Shown one piece after another: positions 14,740 through 23,384 of a DNA stretch of 64,000 nt. The DNA comes from Streptomyces laurentii. GTDB lineage: Bacteria > Actinomycetota > Actinomycetes > Streptomycetales > Streptomycetaceae. The notes below the pieces were generated by a model. It was given only the letters and a program-made list of their open reading frames with translations. It was not told the DNA's origin and ran no database searches. A program made the translations under genes and the position numbers. Every line of letters starts with the position of its first letter. Positions within the stretch are counted from its first letter, which is position 1. The stretch is taken from contig AP017424.1 of assembly GCA_002355495.1 (NCBI GenBank), positions 3,782,001 to 3,846,000 of the forward strand. Reading direction: 5' to 3'.

Positions 14740-16128
14740 TCAGAGTGTGCGCAGCAGCACCGCCGGGTTCTCGACGCAGTCCGCGACGTAGCGGAGGAAG
14801 CCGCCGGCCGTGCCGCCGTCGCAGACCCGGTGGTCGAAGGTGAGCGAGAGCTGCACCACCTGGCGTACCGCCAGCTCGCCCTCGTACACCCACGGCTTGG
14901 GAATGATCCGGCCGACGCCGAGCATGGCCGCCTCGGGGTGGTTGATGATCGGCGTGGAGCCGTCGACCCCGAACACCCCGTAGTTGTTGAGCGTGAACGT
15001 GCCGCCGGTCAGGTCCGCCGGGGTCAGCGACCCCTGCCGGGCCACCTCGGTCAGCCGGGCGAACTCGGCGGACAGCGACTCGGCGCTGCGCCCGCCCGCG
15101 TCCTTCACCACGGGCACGACCAGACCGCGCTCGGTCTGGGCCGCGAACCCGAGGTGCACGGACGGCAGCCGGACGATCTCCCGCGCGGCCGTGTCGACGG
15201 TGGCGTTGAGCTCGGGGAAACGGCTCAGCGCGTGGACGCAGATCTTGGCGAGCAGCGCGAGGACGGAGATCTTCGGTCCGCCCGCCGCGTTCATCCGCGC
15301 CCGCGCGGTCATCAGCTCGGTCGCGTCGGCGTCCACCCAGCAGGTGGCGTCCGGGATCTCGGTACGGCTGCGCGTCAGCTTGTCGGCGACGGCACCGCGC
15401 ACCCCGCGCAGCGGGATCCGCTCCCCCGCGGCGACCGCCGGGGCGGCCGGGGTGGCCGGGGCGGGGGCGGTGACGGCCGGGGCGGGCCGCTCCCGTACGG
15501 CGAGTGCCGTCTCCACGTCGGCCCGCAGGATCAGCCCCTCGGGGCCGGTGCCGCGCACCTCGCGCAGGTCGAGTCCCCGGTCCCGGGCGAGCTTGCGCAC
15601 CAGCGGCGAGATGACGGCCACGGGGCCCTTCGGCGCCACCGGAACGGCGGGGGCGACCGGCGCGGGCGCCGGCAGGGTGACCGTCGCGGCGGCCGGGTTC
15701 TCGCGGCGGACCCGGCGGCGCCGGGCGGCGGGCCCGGTGGTGCCGTAGCCGACGAGCACATTGCCCGAGTACTCAGAAGACACGGCGGAGGCCGCGGCCT
15801 CCGCGGACACGGAGGCGGACACGGAGGCGGTCGCGGAGGCGGTCGCGGGGGCGGTCGTCTTCACCGGCTCGGGCTCCGCCGCACCGCCGACGGCGACGGT
15901 CAGCAGCGGTGCGCCGACCGGCAGTTCGGTCCCCTCCTCGCCGAAGCGGGCGGTGACGACGCCCCCGTACGGGCAGGGCACCTCCACCATCGCCTTGGCC
16001 GTCTCGACCTCGACGACCGGCTGGTCGATGACGACGACGTCGCCGACGTCGACCAGCCAGCGCACGATCTCGGCCTCGGTGAGGCCCTCGCCGAGGTCGG
16101 GCAGCTTGAACTCCAGGACCTGCGCCAT
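14740..16128 (-). CDS. bkdC: Dihydrolipoamide acyltransferase (E2) of branched-chain 2-oxoacid dehydrogenase
   Basis: A 462-aa E2 subunit. The N-terminal lipoyl domain (about 1-80) carries the lipoylated lysine in VETAKAMVEVPCP. An Ala/Pro/Glu-rich linker leads to a peripheral-subunit-binding domain (VRKLARDRGLDLREVRGTG). The C-terminal acyltransferase domain ends LTFDHRVCDGGTAGGFLR, with the catalytic His and Asp of the DHRxxDG motif. It transfers branched acyl groups to CoA, supplying primers for branched fatty acids and valine/isoleucine/leucine catabolism. The start overlaps the E1-beta stop (TGATG), showing coupling. Confidence 0.93.
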   Translation of the reverse strand: MAQVLEFKLPDLGEGLTEAEIVRWLVDVGDVVVIDQPVVEVETAKAMVEVPCPYGGVVTARFGEEGTELPVGAPLLTVAVGGAAEPEPVKTTAPATASATASVSASVSAEAAASAVSSEYSGNVLVGYGTTGPAARRRRVRRENPAAATVTLPAPAPVAPAVPVAPKGPVAVISPLVRKLARDRGLDLREVRGTGPEGLILRADVETALAVRERPAPAVTAPAPATPAAPAVAAGERIPLRGVRGAVADKLTRSRTEIPDATCWVDADATELMTARARMNAAGGPKISVLALLAKICVHALSRFPELNATVDTAAREIVRLPSVHLGFAAQTERGLVVPVVKDAGGRSAESLSAEFARLTEVARQGSLTPADLTGGTFTLNNYGVFGVDGSTPIINHPEAAMLGVGRIIPKPWVYEGELAVRQVVQLSLTFDHRVCDGGTAGGFLRYVADCVENPAVLLRTL

Positions 16129-17159
16129 CAGCTCTGCGCCTCCCACTGGAGCCGCGCGACCGCGTCCAGGATCCGGTCCACGCCCGGCAGGTGGTGCCGC
16201 TCCAGCATCGGCGGCGGATACGGGATGTCGAAGCCGGCCACGCGCAGCACCGGCGCCTCCAGGTGGTGGAAGCAGCGCTCGGTGATCCGGGCGGCGATCT
16301 CGGCGCCCGGACCGGCGAATCCGGTCGACTCGTGCACGACGACGGCCCGGCCGGTGCGCCGCACGGACGCGCACACCGTCTCCTCGTCGAAGGGCACGAG
16401 CGAGCGCAGGTCGACGACCTCCAGGTCCCAGCCCTCGGCCGCGGCGGCCTCGGCGGCCTCCAGGCACACCGGCAGGGACGGCCCGTAGGTGACGAGGGTG
16501 GCACTGGTGCCGGGACGGCGCACCACGGCCTTGCCGATCGGCTCGACGGCGGCCGGCGCCTCGGGCGACCAGTCGGACTTCGACCAGTACAGCCGCTTGG
16601 GCTCCAGGAAGACCACCGGGTCGTCGGAGGCGATGGCGGCCCGCAGCAGCCCATAGGCGTCCTCGACGGTCGCCGGGGTGACGACGTGCAGGCCCGGGGT
16701 GGCCATGTAGTAGATCTCGGAGGAGTCGCTGTGATGCTCGACGCCGCCGATCCCGCCCCCGTAGGGGATACGGACGACGAGCGGCATCGGCATGGTGCCG
16801 CGGGTGCGGTTGCGCATCCGCGAGACATGGCTGACGAGCTGCTCGAACGCCGGGTAGGCGAACGCGTCGAACTGCATCTCCACGACCGGCCGCAGCCCGT
16901 ACATGGCCATGCCGACGGCCGCGCCGAGGATGCCCGCCTCGGCCAGCGGCGTGTCGGTGCAGCGGTCCTCGCCGAACTCCTTCGCGAGCCCGTCGGTGAC
17001 CCGGAAGACGCCGCCGAGGGTGCCGACGTCCTCGCCCATGACGTGGACCGTGGGGTCCTCGGCCATGGCGTCGCGCATGGCCCGCTGGAGGGCCTGCGCC
17101 ATGGTGGCCGGCTTGGCCGCGGCCTTCGCGGCCGGCCGTGCGGTCGTGTGCGTGGTCAT
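16128..17159 (-). CDS. bkdB: Branched-chain 2-oxoacid dehydrogenase E1 beta subunit
   Basis: A 343-aa transketolase-like protein. It has GEDVGTLGGVFRVTDGL, FGEDRCTDTPLAEAGILG, and the conserved PYGGGIGGVEHHSDSSE loop with the catalytic histidines. The C-terminal transketolase_C region contains VVDLRSLVPFDEE. With the alpha subunit it forms the thiamine-pyrophosphate-dependent E1 component that decarboxylates branched-chain 2-oxoacids and acylates E2. The ATG at 17159 overlaps the alpha-subunit stop by one base (TGATG), and its own stop overlaps bkdC in the same way. Confidence 0.94.
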   Translation of the reverse strand: MTTHTTARPAAKAAAKPATMAQALQRAMRDAMAEDPTVHVMGEDVGTLGGVFRVTDGLAKEFGEDRCTDTPLAEAGILGAAVGMAMYGLRPVVEMQFDAFAYPAFEQLVSHVSRMRNRTRGTMPMPLVVRIPYGGGIGGVEHHSDSSEIYYMATPGLHVVTPATVEDAYGLLRAAIASDDPVVFLEPKRLYWSKSDWSPEAPAAVEPIGKAVVRRPGTSATLVTYGPSLPVCLEAAEAAAAEGWDLEVVDLRSLVPFDEETVCASVRRTGRAVVVHESTGFAGPGAEIAARITERCFHHLEAPVLRVAGFDIPYPPPMLERHHLPGVDRILDAVARLQWEAQS

Positions 17160-18310
17160 CACGCCTCGCTCTCGGCGTCGAGCTCCGCCCGCAGCTGTGC
17201 CGCCTGCTCGCGCAGCTGCGCGGTCTTCTCGGCGTACACATGGGCGAACAGGTCCATCGGGTCCAGGACGGGGTCGGCGTTCATCCGCTCGCGCAGCCGC
17301 GCCGCCATCTCCTCGGCGTCCTCGGCGGCCGCGCGGCGGCCGTCCTCGTCGAGGATTCCGCGCTCGGTCAGCTCGCGCTCCAGGATCACGATCGGGTCGT
17401 GCGCCCGCCACGTCTCGACCTCGGCGTCGCCGCGGTAGCGGGTCGCGTCGTCGGCGTTGGTGTGGGCGTCGATCCGGTAGGTGACGGCCTCGACGAGGGT
17501 GGGCCCGCCGCCGCGCCGGGCGCGGGTGACGGCCTCGGTGAGCACCTGGTGGACGGCGACCGCGTCGTTGCCGTCGACGAGCCGGCCCGGCATCCCGTAT
17601 CCGACGGCCTTGTGGGCGAGGGACGGGGCGGCGGTCTGCTTGGCGAGCGGGACGGAGATCGCGAAGCCGTTGTTCTGGACGAGGAAGACCACGGGGGCCT
17701 GCCAGACGGCGGCGAAGTTCAGCGCCTTGTGGAAGTCGCCCTCGCTGGTGCCGCCGTCGCCGACCATGGCGAGCGCGACGACGTCGTCGCCCTTCAGCCG
17801 GGCGGCGTGGGCGAGGCCCACGGCGTGCGGGAGCTGGGTGGCGAGCGGGGTGCTGAGCGGCGCTATGCGGTGCTCGTGCGGGTCGTAGCCGGTGTGCCAG
17901 TCGCCGCGCAGCAGGGTCAGGGCCTCGACGGGGTCGAGGCCGCGGGCGACGGCGGCGAGCGTGTCGCGGTACGAGGGGAAGAGCCAGTCCCGCTCCTCCA
18001 GGGCCAGCGCGGCGGCGACCTCGCACGCCTCCTGGCCGGTGGTGGAGGGGTAGACGGCGAGCCGGCCCTGCTTGGTCAGGGCGGTGGCCTGCGCGTTGTA
18101 CCGGCGGCCGCGGATCAGCTCGGCGTAGAGGCGGCGCAGCAGCGCGGGGTCCGCGTCGGCCACCGCGTCCGTGCCGAGCACGCGGACCGGCTCCGCGTCC
18201 GGCAGCAGCGGGGCGGGGTCGGTACGGGGCTGCCAGGCCGGGGGCGGGGTGAGCCGGTAGTCACGGGCGGCACCGGGGGGCTCTTGGACTGTCGAACTGC
18301 GCTGTTGCAA
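17159..18310 (-). CDS. bkdA: Branched-chain 2-oxoacid dehydrogenase E1 alpha subunit
   Basis: A roughly 383-aa E1 alpha subunit. The TPP-binding motif runs from GDGGTSEGDFHKALNFAA to the conserved NN in VQNNGFAIS. The substrate and phosphorylation-loop region YRIDAHTNADDATRYR is present. A GTG at 18319 fuses with the GAGGAGG ribosome-binding site; the TTG at 18310, 8 nt after it, is the better-spaced start and is used here. It is first in the bkdABC operon. A TetR-type palindrome (18383-18396) and a DnaA-box pair lie upstream, with the Lrp-type regulator divergent. Confidence 0.92.
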   Translation of the reverse strand: MQQRSSTVQEPPGAARDYRLTPPPAWQPRTDPAPLLPDAEPVRVLGTDAVADADPALLRRLYAELIRGRRYNAQATALTKQGRLAVYPSTTGQEACEVAAALALEERDWLFPSYRDTLAAVARGLDPVEALTLLRGDWHTGYDPHEHRIAPLSTPLATQLPHAVGLAHAARLKGDDVVALAMVGDGGTSEGDFHKALNFAAVWQAPVVFLVQNNGFAISVPLAKQTAAPSLAHKAVGYGMPGRLVDGNDAVAVHQVLTEAVTRARRGGGPTLVEAVTYRIDAHTNADDATRYRGDAEVETWRAHDPIVILERELTERGILDEDGRRAAAEDAEEMAARLRERMNADPVLDPMDLFAHVYAEKTAQLREQAAQLRAELDAESEA

Positions 18311-18382
18311 CGAGTCCACCTCCTCGTGGGAGCGGGCATAAGACCCGAGGGCGGGCGGCGCGCGATGTGGCGCGCCTCACCT

Positions 18383-18396
18383 ACCGATTGTTCGGT
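18383..18396. promoter_or_regulatory. TetR-type operator upstream of bkdA
   Basis: ACCGATTGTTCGGT has 5-bp arms (ACCGA/TCGGT). It fits the pattern ACCGANNGNTCGGT shared with sites at 21541 and 26369 before the paa genes. It lies about 65-75 bp upstream of the bkdA start. The likely ligand is the TetR protein at 19285-19878. Confidence 0.65.
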
Positions 18397-18429
18397 CGTG
18401 GAGGCATTTTGGCTACAGGCACCTCCAGC

Positions 18430-18453
18430 CTGTGGACAAACGGTTCTCCACAG
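18430..18453. promoter_or_regulatory. Inverted pair of DnaA boxes in the bkdA/lrp intergenic region
   Basis: TGTGGACAA at 18431-18439 is the reverse complement of TTGTCCACA, the preferred Streptomyces DnaA box. TTCTCCACA at 18445-18453 is a one-mismatch box in the opposite orientation. Together they make an inverted repeat CTGTGGA/TCCACAG. The same repeat could instead be an Lrp/BkdR operator. Confidence 0.5.
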
Positions 18454-18497
18454 CCTGGGATGGGTGCAGGGCGTCCACGGGAGAGAGGCGGGGGGAC

Positions 18498-19199
18498 ATG
18501 GCGGATGAACAAATGGCCGGGGCCATACGGGGTACGGATGACACACGCCTGAACACATCCCCCGACACCGCCCTCCCCGCGCCGGCCGGCGCGGGATCCG
18601 GCACCGGCACAGGGACCTCGTCAGGAACTCCGTCCACCGCTCCTCCCGGGCCCGCGACCACCGCTCCCTCCGGGCCCGCGCCCGGCGTTCCCTCGGGGGC
18701 TCCGTCCGGTCCTGCCGTCATGGTCACCCCGCCGGGCCCGGCCCGCCCGCTGGACACCATCGACCGCGCGATCCTGCGGCTGCTCCAGGCCGACGGCCGC
18801 GCCTCGGTCCGCTCCGTCGCCGAGCGGGTGCACGTCTCACGCGCCAACGCGTACGCGCGCATCAACCGGCTCATCGACGACGGCGTGATCCGCGGCTTCG
18901 GCGCCCGCGTCGACTACGAGCGGGCGGGGCACGGCGCCTCCGCCTACATCACCCTCAAGATCGTCCAGAACTCGTGGCGGACCGTCCGCGAACAGCTCCA
19001 GGCCCTGCCGGGCGCCGCGCACATAGCGCTGGTCAGCGGCGACTTCGACGTCCTGCTGCTGGTGCACACCCCGGACAACCGGACCCTGCGCGAGCTGGTG
19101 CTCACCCGGCTCCAGTCCATGCCCGAGGTCCTGTCGACCCGCACCCTGCTGGTCTTCGAGGAGACCGACCTGGACCCGGACCCCGGCCACGGCGACTGA
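18498..19199 (+). CDS. bkdR: Lrp/AsnC-family regulator (BkdR-like)
   Basis: A 233-aa regulator. The Lrp core begins near residue 85 with LDTIDRAILRLLQADGRASV. Its helix-turn-helix reads VAERVHVSRANAYARINRL, and an AsnC/RAM ligand-binding domain follows. The N-terminal 75 residues are a low-complexity Pro/Thr/Gly/Ala extension not usual in Lrp proteins. The ATG at 18498 is supported by GGCGGGGGGAC just upstream. An internal ATG at 18720 would give a standard-length Lrp protein but lacks a ribosome-binding site. It is divergent from bkdABC, as BkdR is in other Streptomyces, so it probably senses branched-chain amino or oxo acids. Confidence 0.85.
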   Translation: MADEQMAGAIRGTDDTRLNTSPDTALPAPAGAGSGTGTGTSSGTPSTAPPGPATTAPSGPAPGVPSGAPSGPAVMVTPPGPARPLDTIDRAILRLLQADGRASVRSVAERVHVSRANAYARINRLIDDGVIRGFGARVDYERAGHGASAYITLKIVQNSWRTVREQLQALPGAAHIALVSGDFDVLLLVHTPDNRTLRELVLTRLQSMPEVLSTRTLLVFEETDLDPDPGHGD

Positions 19200-19215
19200 G
19201 CCCCGCCCCGGCGCA

Positions 19216-19252
19216 CGACAGCCCGCCCGGAACGGATCCGGGCGGGCTGTCG
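19216..19252. terminator. Bidirectional terminator between bkdR and the TetR gene
   Basis: A perfect 15-bp stem (19216-19230 with 19238-19252; arm CGACAGCCCGCCCGG) closes a 7-nt loop between two converging genes. Confidence 0.85.
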
Positions 19253-19284
19253 GGGCTACGAGAAGGGGCTGCCGGTCGTGTGGC

Positions 19285-19878
19285 TCAGCGGGCGGTCCTC
19301 AGCCCGTCGAAGGCCATCCGTACGACGGTGTCCGCCAGCTGGTCCCGCTCCGCCGGGGAGTCGTGGTGCGGCCGGTACCACTCCACCAGCGAGTTGATCA
19401 TCCCGAAGAGCAGCCGGGTGGCGAGCCGGATGTCCACGTCCGCGCGCAGGTCACCGTCGGCGGCCGCCGCCTTCAGCAGCTCGGCCACCCGGTGGTCGAA
19501 CTCGCGGCGCCGCTCCATCGCCCACCGCTCGGTCGTGGTGTTGCCCCGCACGCGCAGCAGCAGCGTCACGTACGGCAGTTCGTCTATCAGCACCTCGACG
19601 GTGCGCCGGGTCACGTACTCGACCCGCTCGACGGCCCGGCCCCGGCCCGCGGCCGGCTCGGCGAGGACGGCGAACAGCCCGTCGAGCGCCCGGCTGACGG
19701 CCCGCCGCAGCAGCTCCTCCTTGCCGGACACATGGTGGTAGATCGACGACTTGGAGATGCCCGCCGCCTTGGACAGGTGCTCCATGGACGTGCCGTCGTA
19801 GCCACGCTCGTTGAAGACCTGGACGGCGACCGAGAGCAGCGTCTCGGGGGTGTACGTGTCGCGTCGCGCGGTGGTCAT
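19285..19878 (-). CDS. TetR/AcrR-family regulator, likely PaaR-type
   Basis: A 197-aa TetR repressor. The N-terminal helix-turn-helix is typical (VFNERGYDGTSMEHLSKAAG then KSSIYHHVSGKEELL). The C-terminal ligand domain includes LLRVRGNTTTERWAMERRREFD. Its ATG overlaps the stop of the 3-hydroxyacyl-CoA dehydrogenase gene (ATGA, 19875-19878), so it is cotranscribed with a phenylacetate-pathway gene. The palindrome ACCGANNGNTCGGT ahead of paaH/paaN, paaA and bkdA is of the size TetR dimers bind, which makes this protein the best candidate for a phenylacetyl-CoA-responsive repressor. The assignment is by context. Confidence 0.85.
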   Translation of the reverse strand: MTTARRDTYTPETLLSVAVQVFNERGYDGTSMEHLSKAAGISKSSIYHHVSGKEELLRRAVSRALDGLFAVLAEPAAGRGRAVERVEYVTRRTVEVLIDELPYVTLLLRVRGNTTTERWAMERRREFDHRVAELLKAAAADGDLRADVDIRLATRLLFGMINSLVEWYRPHHDSPAERDQLADTVVRMAFDGLRTAR

Positions 19879-21485
19879 GACTGCTCCTCCGCACCCTCGT
19901 CGAAGCCCCGCCGCGCGAGGGCGAGCGAGGGCGCGTAGCGTCCGGTCGGGTAACGGTCGTGCAGCGCGCCGAGCAGGTCGCATACGCGCCTGTGCCCGAT
20001 GCGCGCCGCCCACTCCAGTGGGCCCGCCGGGTAGTTGACGCCCAGTCGCATCGCCGTGTCCACGTCCTCGGCGGTGGCGACCCGCCGGTCCACGGCGTCG
20101 GCGGCGAGGTCGGCGAGCATCGCGACCGTACGGGCCACGATCATGCCCGGCACGTCGCCGATCACGGAGACCTTCTTGCCCAGTGCCTGGAAGAGCCCCA
20201 CGGCCTCCGCGAGGATGTCGGGATCCATCCCCTCGCGGGCCGACAGGACGATCCGGCTCGCCGCCGCGTAGTCGAGCGCCAGGTCGAAGGAGACGACGTC
20301 GTCCTTGCGGTACTCGAAGGACGTCTCGCCGTCCGCGAGGCCGAGCCTGGCCCCTCCGGGCAGTTCGACGTACCCGTCCCCGGTGGTGCGCCGCACCGTG
20401 ATCCCGGCGGCCTCGAACAGCTCCACCAGCGGCTCGGCGGGTCCGAGCGACCCTCGCACCGTGACCCGCGCGGGCGCCTCGGCGGGCGGCGCGGTGTGCG
20501 GCTCGGGGCGCTCGGCGCCCTCCGCGTACGGGAACCAGCCGTGCCCCGACTTGCGGCCGAGCCGGCCCGACTCGACGAGCCGCCGCTGCGCGAGCGAGGG
20601 CGTGAACTTGGGGTCCTGGAAGAAGGATTCCCACACCGAGCGGGTCACGGCCTCGTTGACGTCCTGGCCGATGAGGTCGGTCAGCTCGAAGGGCCCCATC
20701 TTGAAGCCGCCGGACTCGCGCAGCGCCGCGTCGATCGTGGCCGGGTCGGCGCCGCCCTCCTCGAAGACGCGCAGCGCCTCGGCGTAGAAGGGGCGGGCGA
20801 TCCGGTTCACGATGAAGCCCGGGGTGTCCGCGCAGCGCACCGGCGTCTTGCCCCAGCCCCGCATCGTCTCGTACGCGCGCGTGGCGGTGTCCGGGTCGGT
20901 GGCGTGGCCGCTGACGACCTCGACGAGCGGCAGCAGCGGGGCCGGGTTGAAGAAATGCAGGCCGACGAACCGGCCGGGGCGGCGCAGGCCGCCCGCGATG
21001 GCGGTGACGGAGAGGGAGGAGGTGTTGGTGGCGAGCACCGTGTCGTCGCCGACGACCTTCTCCAGGTCCGCGAAGAGCCCCTGCTTGACGTCGAGCCGTT
21101 CGACGATCGCCTCGACGACCAGGGCGGCGTCCGCGAGACCGGCGAGTTCGGCGGCCGGGTGCAGCCGGTCGAGTGCCGCGTCGCGCTCCGCCGCGCCGAG
21201 CCGGCCCTTGGCGACCAGCCGCTCCAGCCGGCCGGCGACGGCGGCCACGGCCTCCTCCGCCCGACCGGGCGCACTGTCGTACAGACGTACGGAATGACCG
21301 GCGGTCAGGGCGACCTGGGCGATGCCCTGGCCCATGGTGCCCGTACCGACCACGGCGACCGTACTGCCAGGTGAAAGGCCCGGCGCGGCGCCGGAGTCCA
21401 CGCGCGGGCCGATGTCCGGGGCGAGAGGTCCGGCTCCGTCGGCCGGCACCGCGTCGCTCCCCTGGACCGTCGTGTTGGCGCTCAT
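19875..21485 (-). CDS. paaH: 3-hydroxyacyl-CoA dehydrogenase (PaaH-like), two HCDH domains
   Basis: A 536-aa NAD-dependent 3-hydroxyacyl-CoA dehydrogenase. After a low-complexity N-terminus of about 40 residues comes the Rossmann loop VAVVGTGTMGQGIAQ, then the HFFNP motif (VGLHFFNPAPLLPLVEVV) and a first HCDH C-terminal domain (GFIVNRIARPFYAEALRV). A second copy of the C-terminal domain follows (GMIVARTVAMLADLAADAV). That duplication is typical of PaaH/PaaC-type proteins acting late in phenylacetate beta-oxidation. The ATG at 21485 has GGAGG 9 nt upstream. It is divergent from paaN, and the TetR gene follows with a 4-bp overlap. Confidence 0.92.
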   Translation of the reverse strand: MSANTTVQGSDAVPADGAGPLAPDIGPRVDSGAAPGLSPGSTVAVVGTGTMGQGIAQVALTAGHSVRLYDSAPGRAEEAVAAVAGRLERLVAKGRLGAAERDAALDRLHPAAELAGLADAALVVEAIVERLDVKQGLFADLEKVVGDDTVLATNTSSLSVTAIAGGLRRPGRFVGLHFFNPAPLLPLVEVVSGHATDPDTATRAYETMRGWGKTPVRCADTPGFIVNRIARPFYAEALRVFEEGGADPATIDAALRESGGFKMGPFELTDLIGQDVNEAVTRSVWESFFQDPKFTPSLAQRRLVESGRLGRKSGHGWFPYAEGAERPEPHTAPPAEAPARVTVRGSLGPAEPLVELFEAAGITVRRTTGDGYVELPGGARLGLADGETSFEYRKDDVVSFDLALDYAAASRIVLSAREGMDPDILAEAVGLFQALGKKVSVIGDVPGMIVARTVAMLADLAADAVDRRVATAEDVDTAMRLGVNYPAGPLEWAARIGHRRVCDLLGALHDRYPTGRYAPSLALARRGFDEGAEEQS

Positions 21486-21507
21486 AGGAGTGATCCTCCC
21501 CGATGGG

Positions 21508-21516
21508 TTTTCCACA
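21508..21516 (+). promoter_or_regulatory. Near-consensus DnaA box in the paaH/paaN gap
   Basis: TTTTCCACA differs by one base from TTGTCCACA and TTATCCACA. It lies between divergent paaH and paaN. On its own it is weak, but it agrees with the other intergenic boxes in this window. Confidence 0.3.
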
Positions 21517-21532
21517 GGATCGACGGACCCCC

Positions 21533-21560
21533 TTGTCCCGACCGATCGTTCGGTTACTCT
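21533..21560. promoter_or_regulatory. paaN promoter with TetR operator in the spacer
   Basis: TTGTCC (21533-21538) and TACTCT (21555-21560) form a -35/-10 pair with a 16-bp spacer. The 14-bp palindrome ACCGATCGTTCGGT at 21541-21554 fills that spacer almost exactly, the classical arrangement for repression by steric exclusion of RNA polymerase. The same site can serve the divergent paaH-tetR transcript, giving autoregulation. Confidence 0.7.
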
Positions 21561-21609
21561 AACTCCGTACGCGTCTCCCTGCCCAGCTCGACGAGGAGTT
21601 GGTCCATTC

Positions 21610-23307
21610 ATGGCCACCACTCAGCTGACCACCGACGTTCTGGCCGAGAAGCACCGGTCCACTCTCGATCAGGCCCTCGCCACCATCCGCACCCGCGCCT
21701 ACTGGTCACCGCACCCGGAGCACCCCAAGGCCTACGGGGAGAACGGCTCGCTGGACGCCGCCGCCGGCCTCGCCGCCTACCAGGGCCTGCTCGGCAAGCG
21801 CTTCGAGCTCGACCAGCCCGGCACCGACGGCTGGACCGGTGCCGAGACCTCGCCGTACGGCCCGGAGCTCGGCGTCGAGTACCCGCACGCCGACCTCGAC
21901 GTGCTGCTCCCCGCGATGCGCGCCGGCATGGCCGCGTGGCGCGACGCCGGCCCCGAGACCCGTGCCCTGGTGTCCCTGGAGATCCTCGCCCGGATCTCGG
22001 CCCGCACGCACGAGTTCGCCCACGCCGTCATGCACACCAGCGGCCAGGCGTTCATGATGGCGTTCCAGGCCGGCGGCCCGCACGCGCAGGACCGCGGCCT
22101 GGAGGCCGTGGCGTACGCGTACGAGGAGCAGACCCGCACCCCGGCCGGCCGCGCCGCCTGGTCCAAGCCGCAGGGCAAGCGCGACCCGCTGGAGCTCAGC
22201 AAGGAGTTCACGGCGGTCGGCCGCGGCATCGGCCTCGTCATCGGCTGCAACACCTTCCCGACCTGGAACGGCTACCCGGGCCTGTTCGCCTCCCTCGCCA
22301 CCGGCAACCCGGTGCTGGTCAAGCCGCACCCGCGCGCGGTGCTCCCGCTGGCCCTCACCGTCAAGATCGCCCGCGAGGTGCTCGCCGAGGCCGGCTTCGA
22401 CCCCAACCTGGTGGCGCTGGCCGTCGAGCGTCCCGGCGAGGGCATCGCCAAGACCCTGGCCGTCCGCCCCGAGGTCCGGATCATCGACTACACCGGCTCG
22501 ACCGCCTTCGGCGACTGGCTGGAGGCCCACGCCCGCCAGGCGCAGGTCTACACGGAGAAGGCCGGCGTCAACACGGTCGTCGTCGACTCCACCGACGACT
22601 ACAAGGGCATGCTCGGCAACCTGGCCTTCTCGCTGTCCCTGTACAGCGGCCAGATGTGCACCACCCCGCAGAACCTGCTGATCCCCCGCGACGGCATCAC
22701 CACCGACCAGGGCCCGAAGTCCTACGACGAGGTGGTCGCCGACGTCGCGGCCGCCGTGAGCGGTCTGCTCGGCGACGACGCCCGGGCGAACGGGCTGCTC
22801 GGCGCCCTCGTCAACCCCGACGTGAAGGCGCGCCTGGAGGCGGCCGCGGGCCTCGGCGAGGTGGCGCTGGCCTCCCGCGAGGTGGCCAACCCCGACTTCC
22901 CGGACGCCGTCGTGCGCACGCCGGTCATCGTGAAGCTGGACGGCTCCAAGCCGGACAGCGAGGCGGCGTACTTCTCCGAGTGCTTCGGCCCGGTCTCCTT
23001 CGCCGTCTCGGTCGACTCGACCGCCGACGCGCTGGAGCTGCTGCGCCGCACGGTCCGCGAGAAGGGCGCGATGACGGTCGGCGCGTACACCACCTCGGCC
23101 GAGACCGAGCGGGCCGTCGAGGAGGTCTGCCTGGAGGAGTCGGCGCAGCTCTCGCTCAACCTGACGGGCGGGGTCTTCGTGAACCAGACGGCCGCGTTCT
23201 CCGACTTCCACGGCTCGGGCGGCAACCCGGCGGCGAACGCGGCGCTGTGCGACGGCGCCTTCGTGTCCAACCGCTTCCGGGTGGTGGAGGTCCGCCGCCA
23301 GGCCTGA
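21610..23307 (+). CDS. paaN: Phenylacetate degradation protein PaaN (aldehyde dehydrogenase)
   Basis: A 565-aa aldehyde-dehydrogenase-superfamily protein of the stand-alone PaaN type. The cofactor region reads GIGLVIGCNTFPTWNGYPG. IDYTGSTAFGDWLE matches the GSTA-type loop, and the active-site cysteine is in SGQMCTTPQN. It oxidises the ring-opened aldehyde of the aerobic phenylacetyl-CoA pathway, the job done by the dehydrogenase half of PaaZ elsewhere; no hydratase domain is fused here. The ATG at 21610 has GAGGAG upstream and begins the conserved sequence. A terminator follows the gene. Confidence 0.92.
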   Translation: MATTQLTTDVLAEKHRSTLDQALATIRTRAYWSPHPEHPKAYGENGSLDAAAGLAAYQGLLGKRFELDQPGTDGWTGAETSPYGPELGVEYPHADLDVLLPAMRAGMAAWRDAGPETRALVSLEILARISARTHEFAHAVMHTSGQAFMMAFQAGGPHAQDRGLEAVAYAYEEQTRTPAGRAAWSKPQGKRDPLELSKEFTAVGRGIGLVIGCNTFPTWNGYPGLFASLATGNPVLVKPHPRAVLPLALTVKIAREVLAEAGFDPNLVALAVERPGEGIAKTLAVRPEVRIIDYTGSTAFGDWLEAHARQAQVYTEKAGVNTVVVDSTDDYKGMLGNLAFSLSLYSGQMCTTPQNLLIPRDGITTDQGPKSYDEVVADVAAAVSGLLGDDARANGLLGALVNPDVKARLEAAAGLGEVALASREVANPDFPDAVVRTPVIVKLDGSKPDSEAAYFSECFGPVSFAVSVDSTADALELLRRTVREKGAMTVGAYTTSAETERAVEEVCLEESAQLSLNLTGGVFVNQTAAFSDFHGSGGNPAANAALCDGAFVSNRFRVVEVRRQA

Positions 23308-23327
23308 CGTTTCCCGGACGCTCCTCT

Positions 23328-23358
23328 GTCGTGCCCCCGGCCTCCCCGGGGGCACGAC
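23328..23358 (+). terminator. Terminator after paaN
   Basis: GTCGTGCCCCCGG (23328-23340) pairs perfectly with CCGGGGGCACGAC (23346-23358) around a 5-nt loop. It lies between paaN and the converging methyltransferase gene. Confidence 0.85.
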
Positions 23359-23384
23359 GCCGTTTCCGGGCCTGTACGCGGGCG

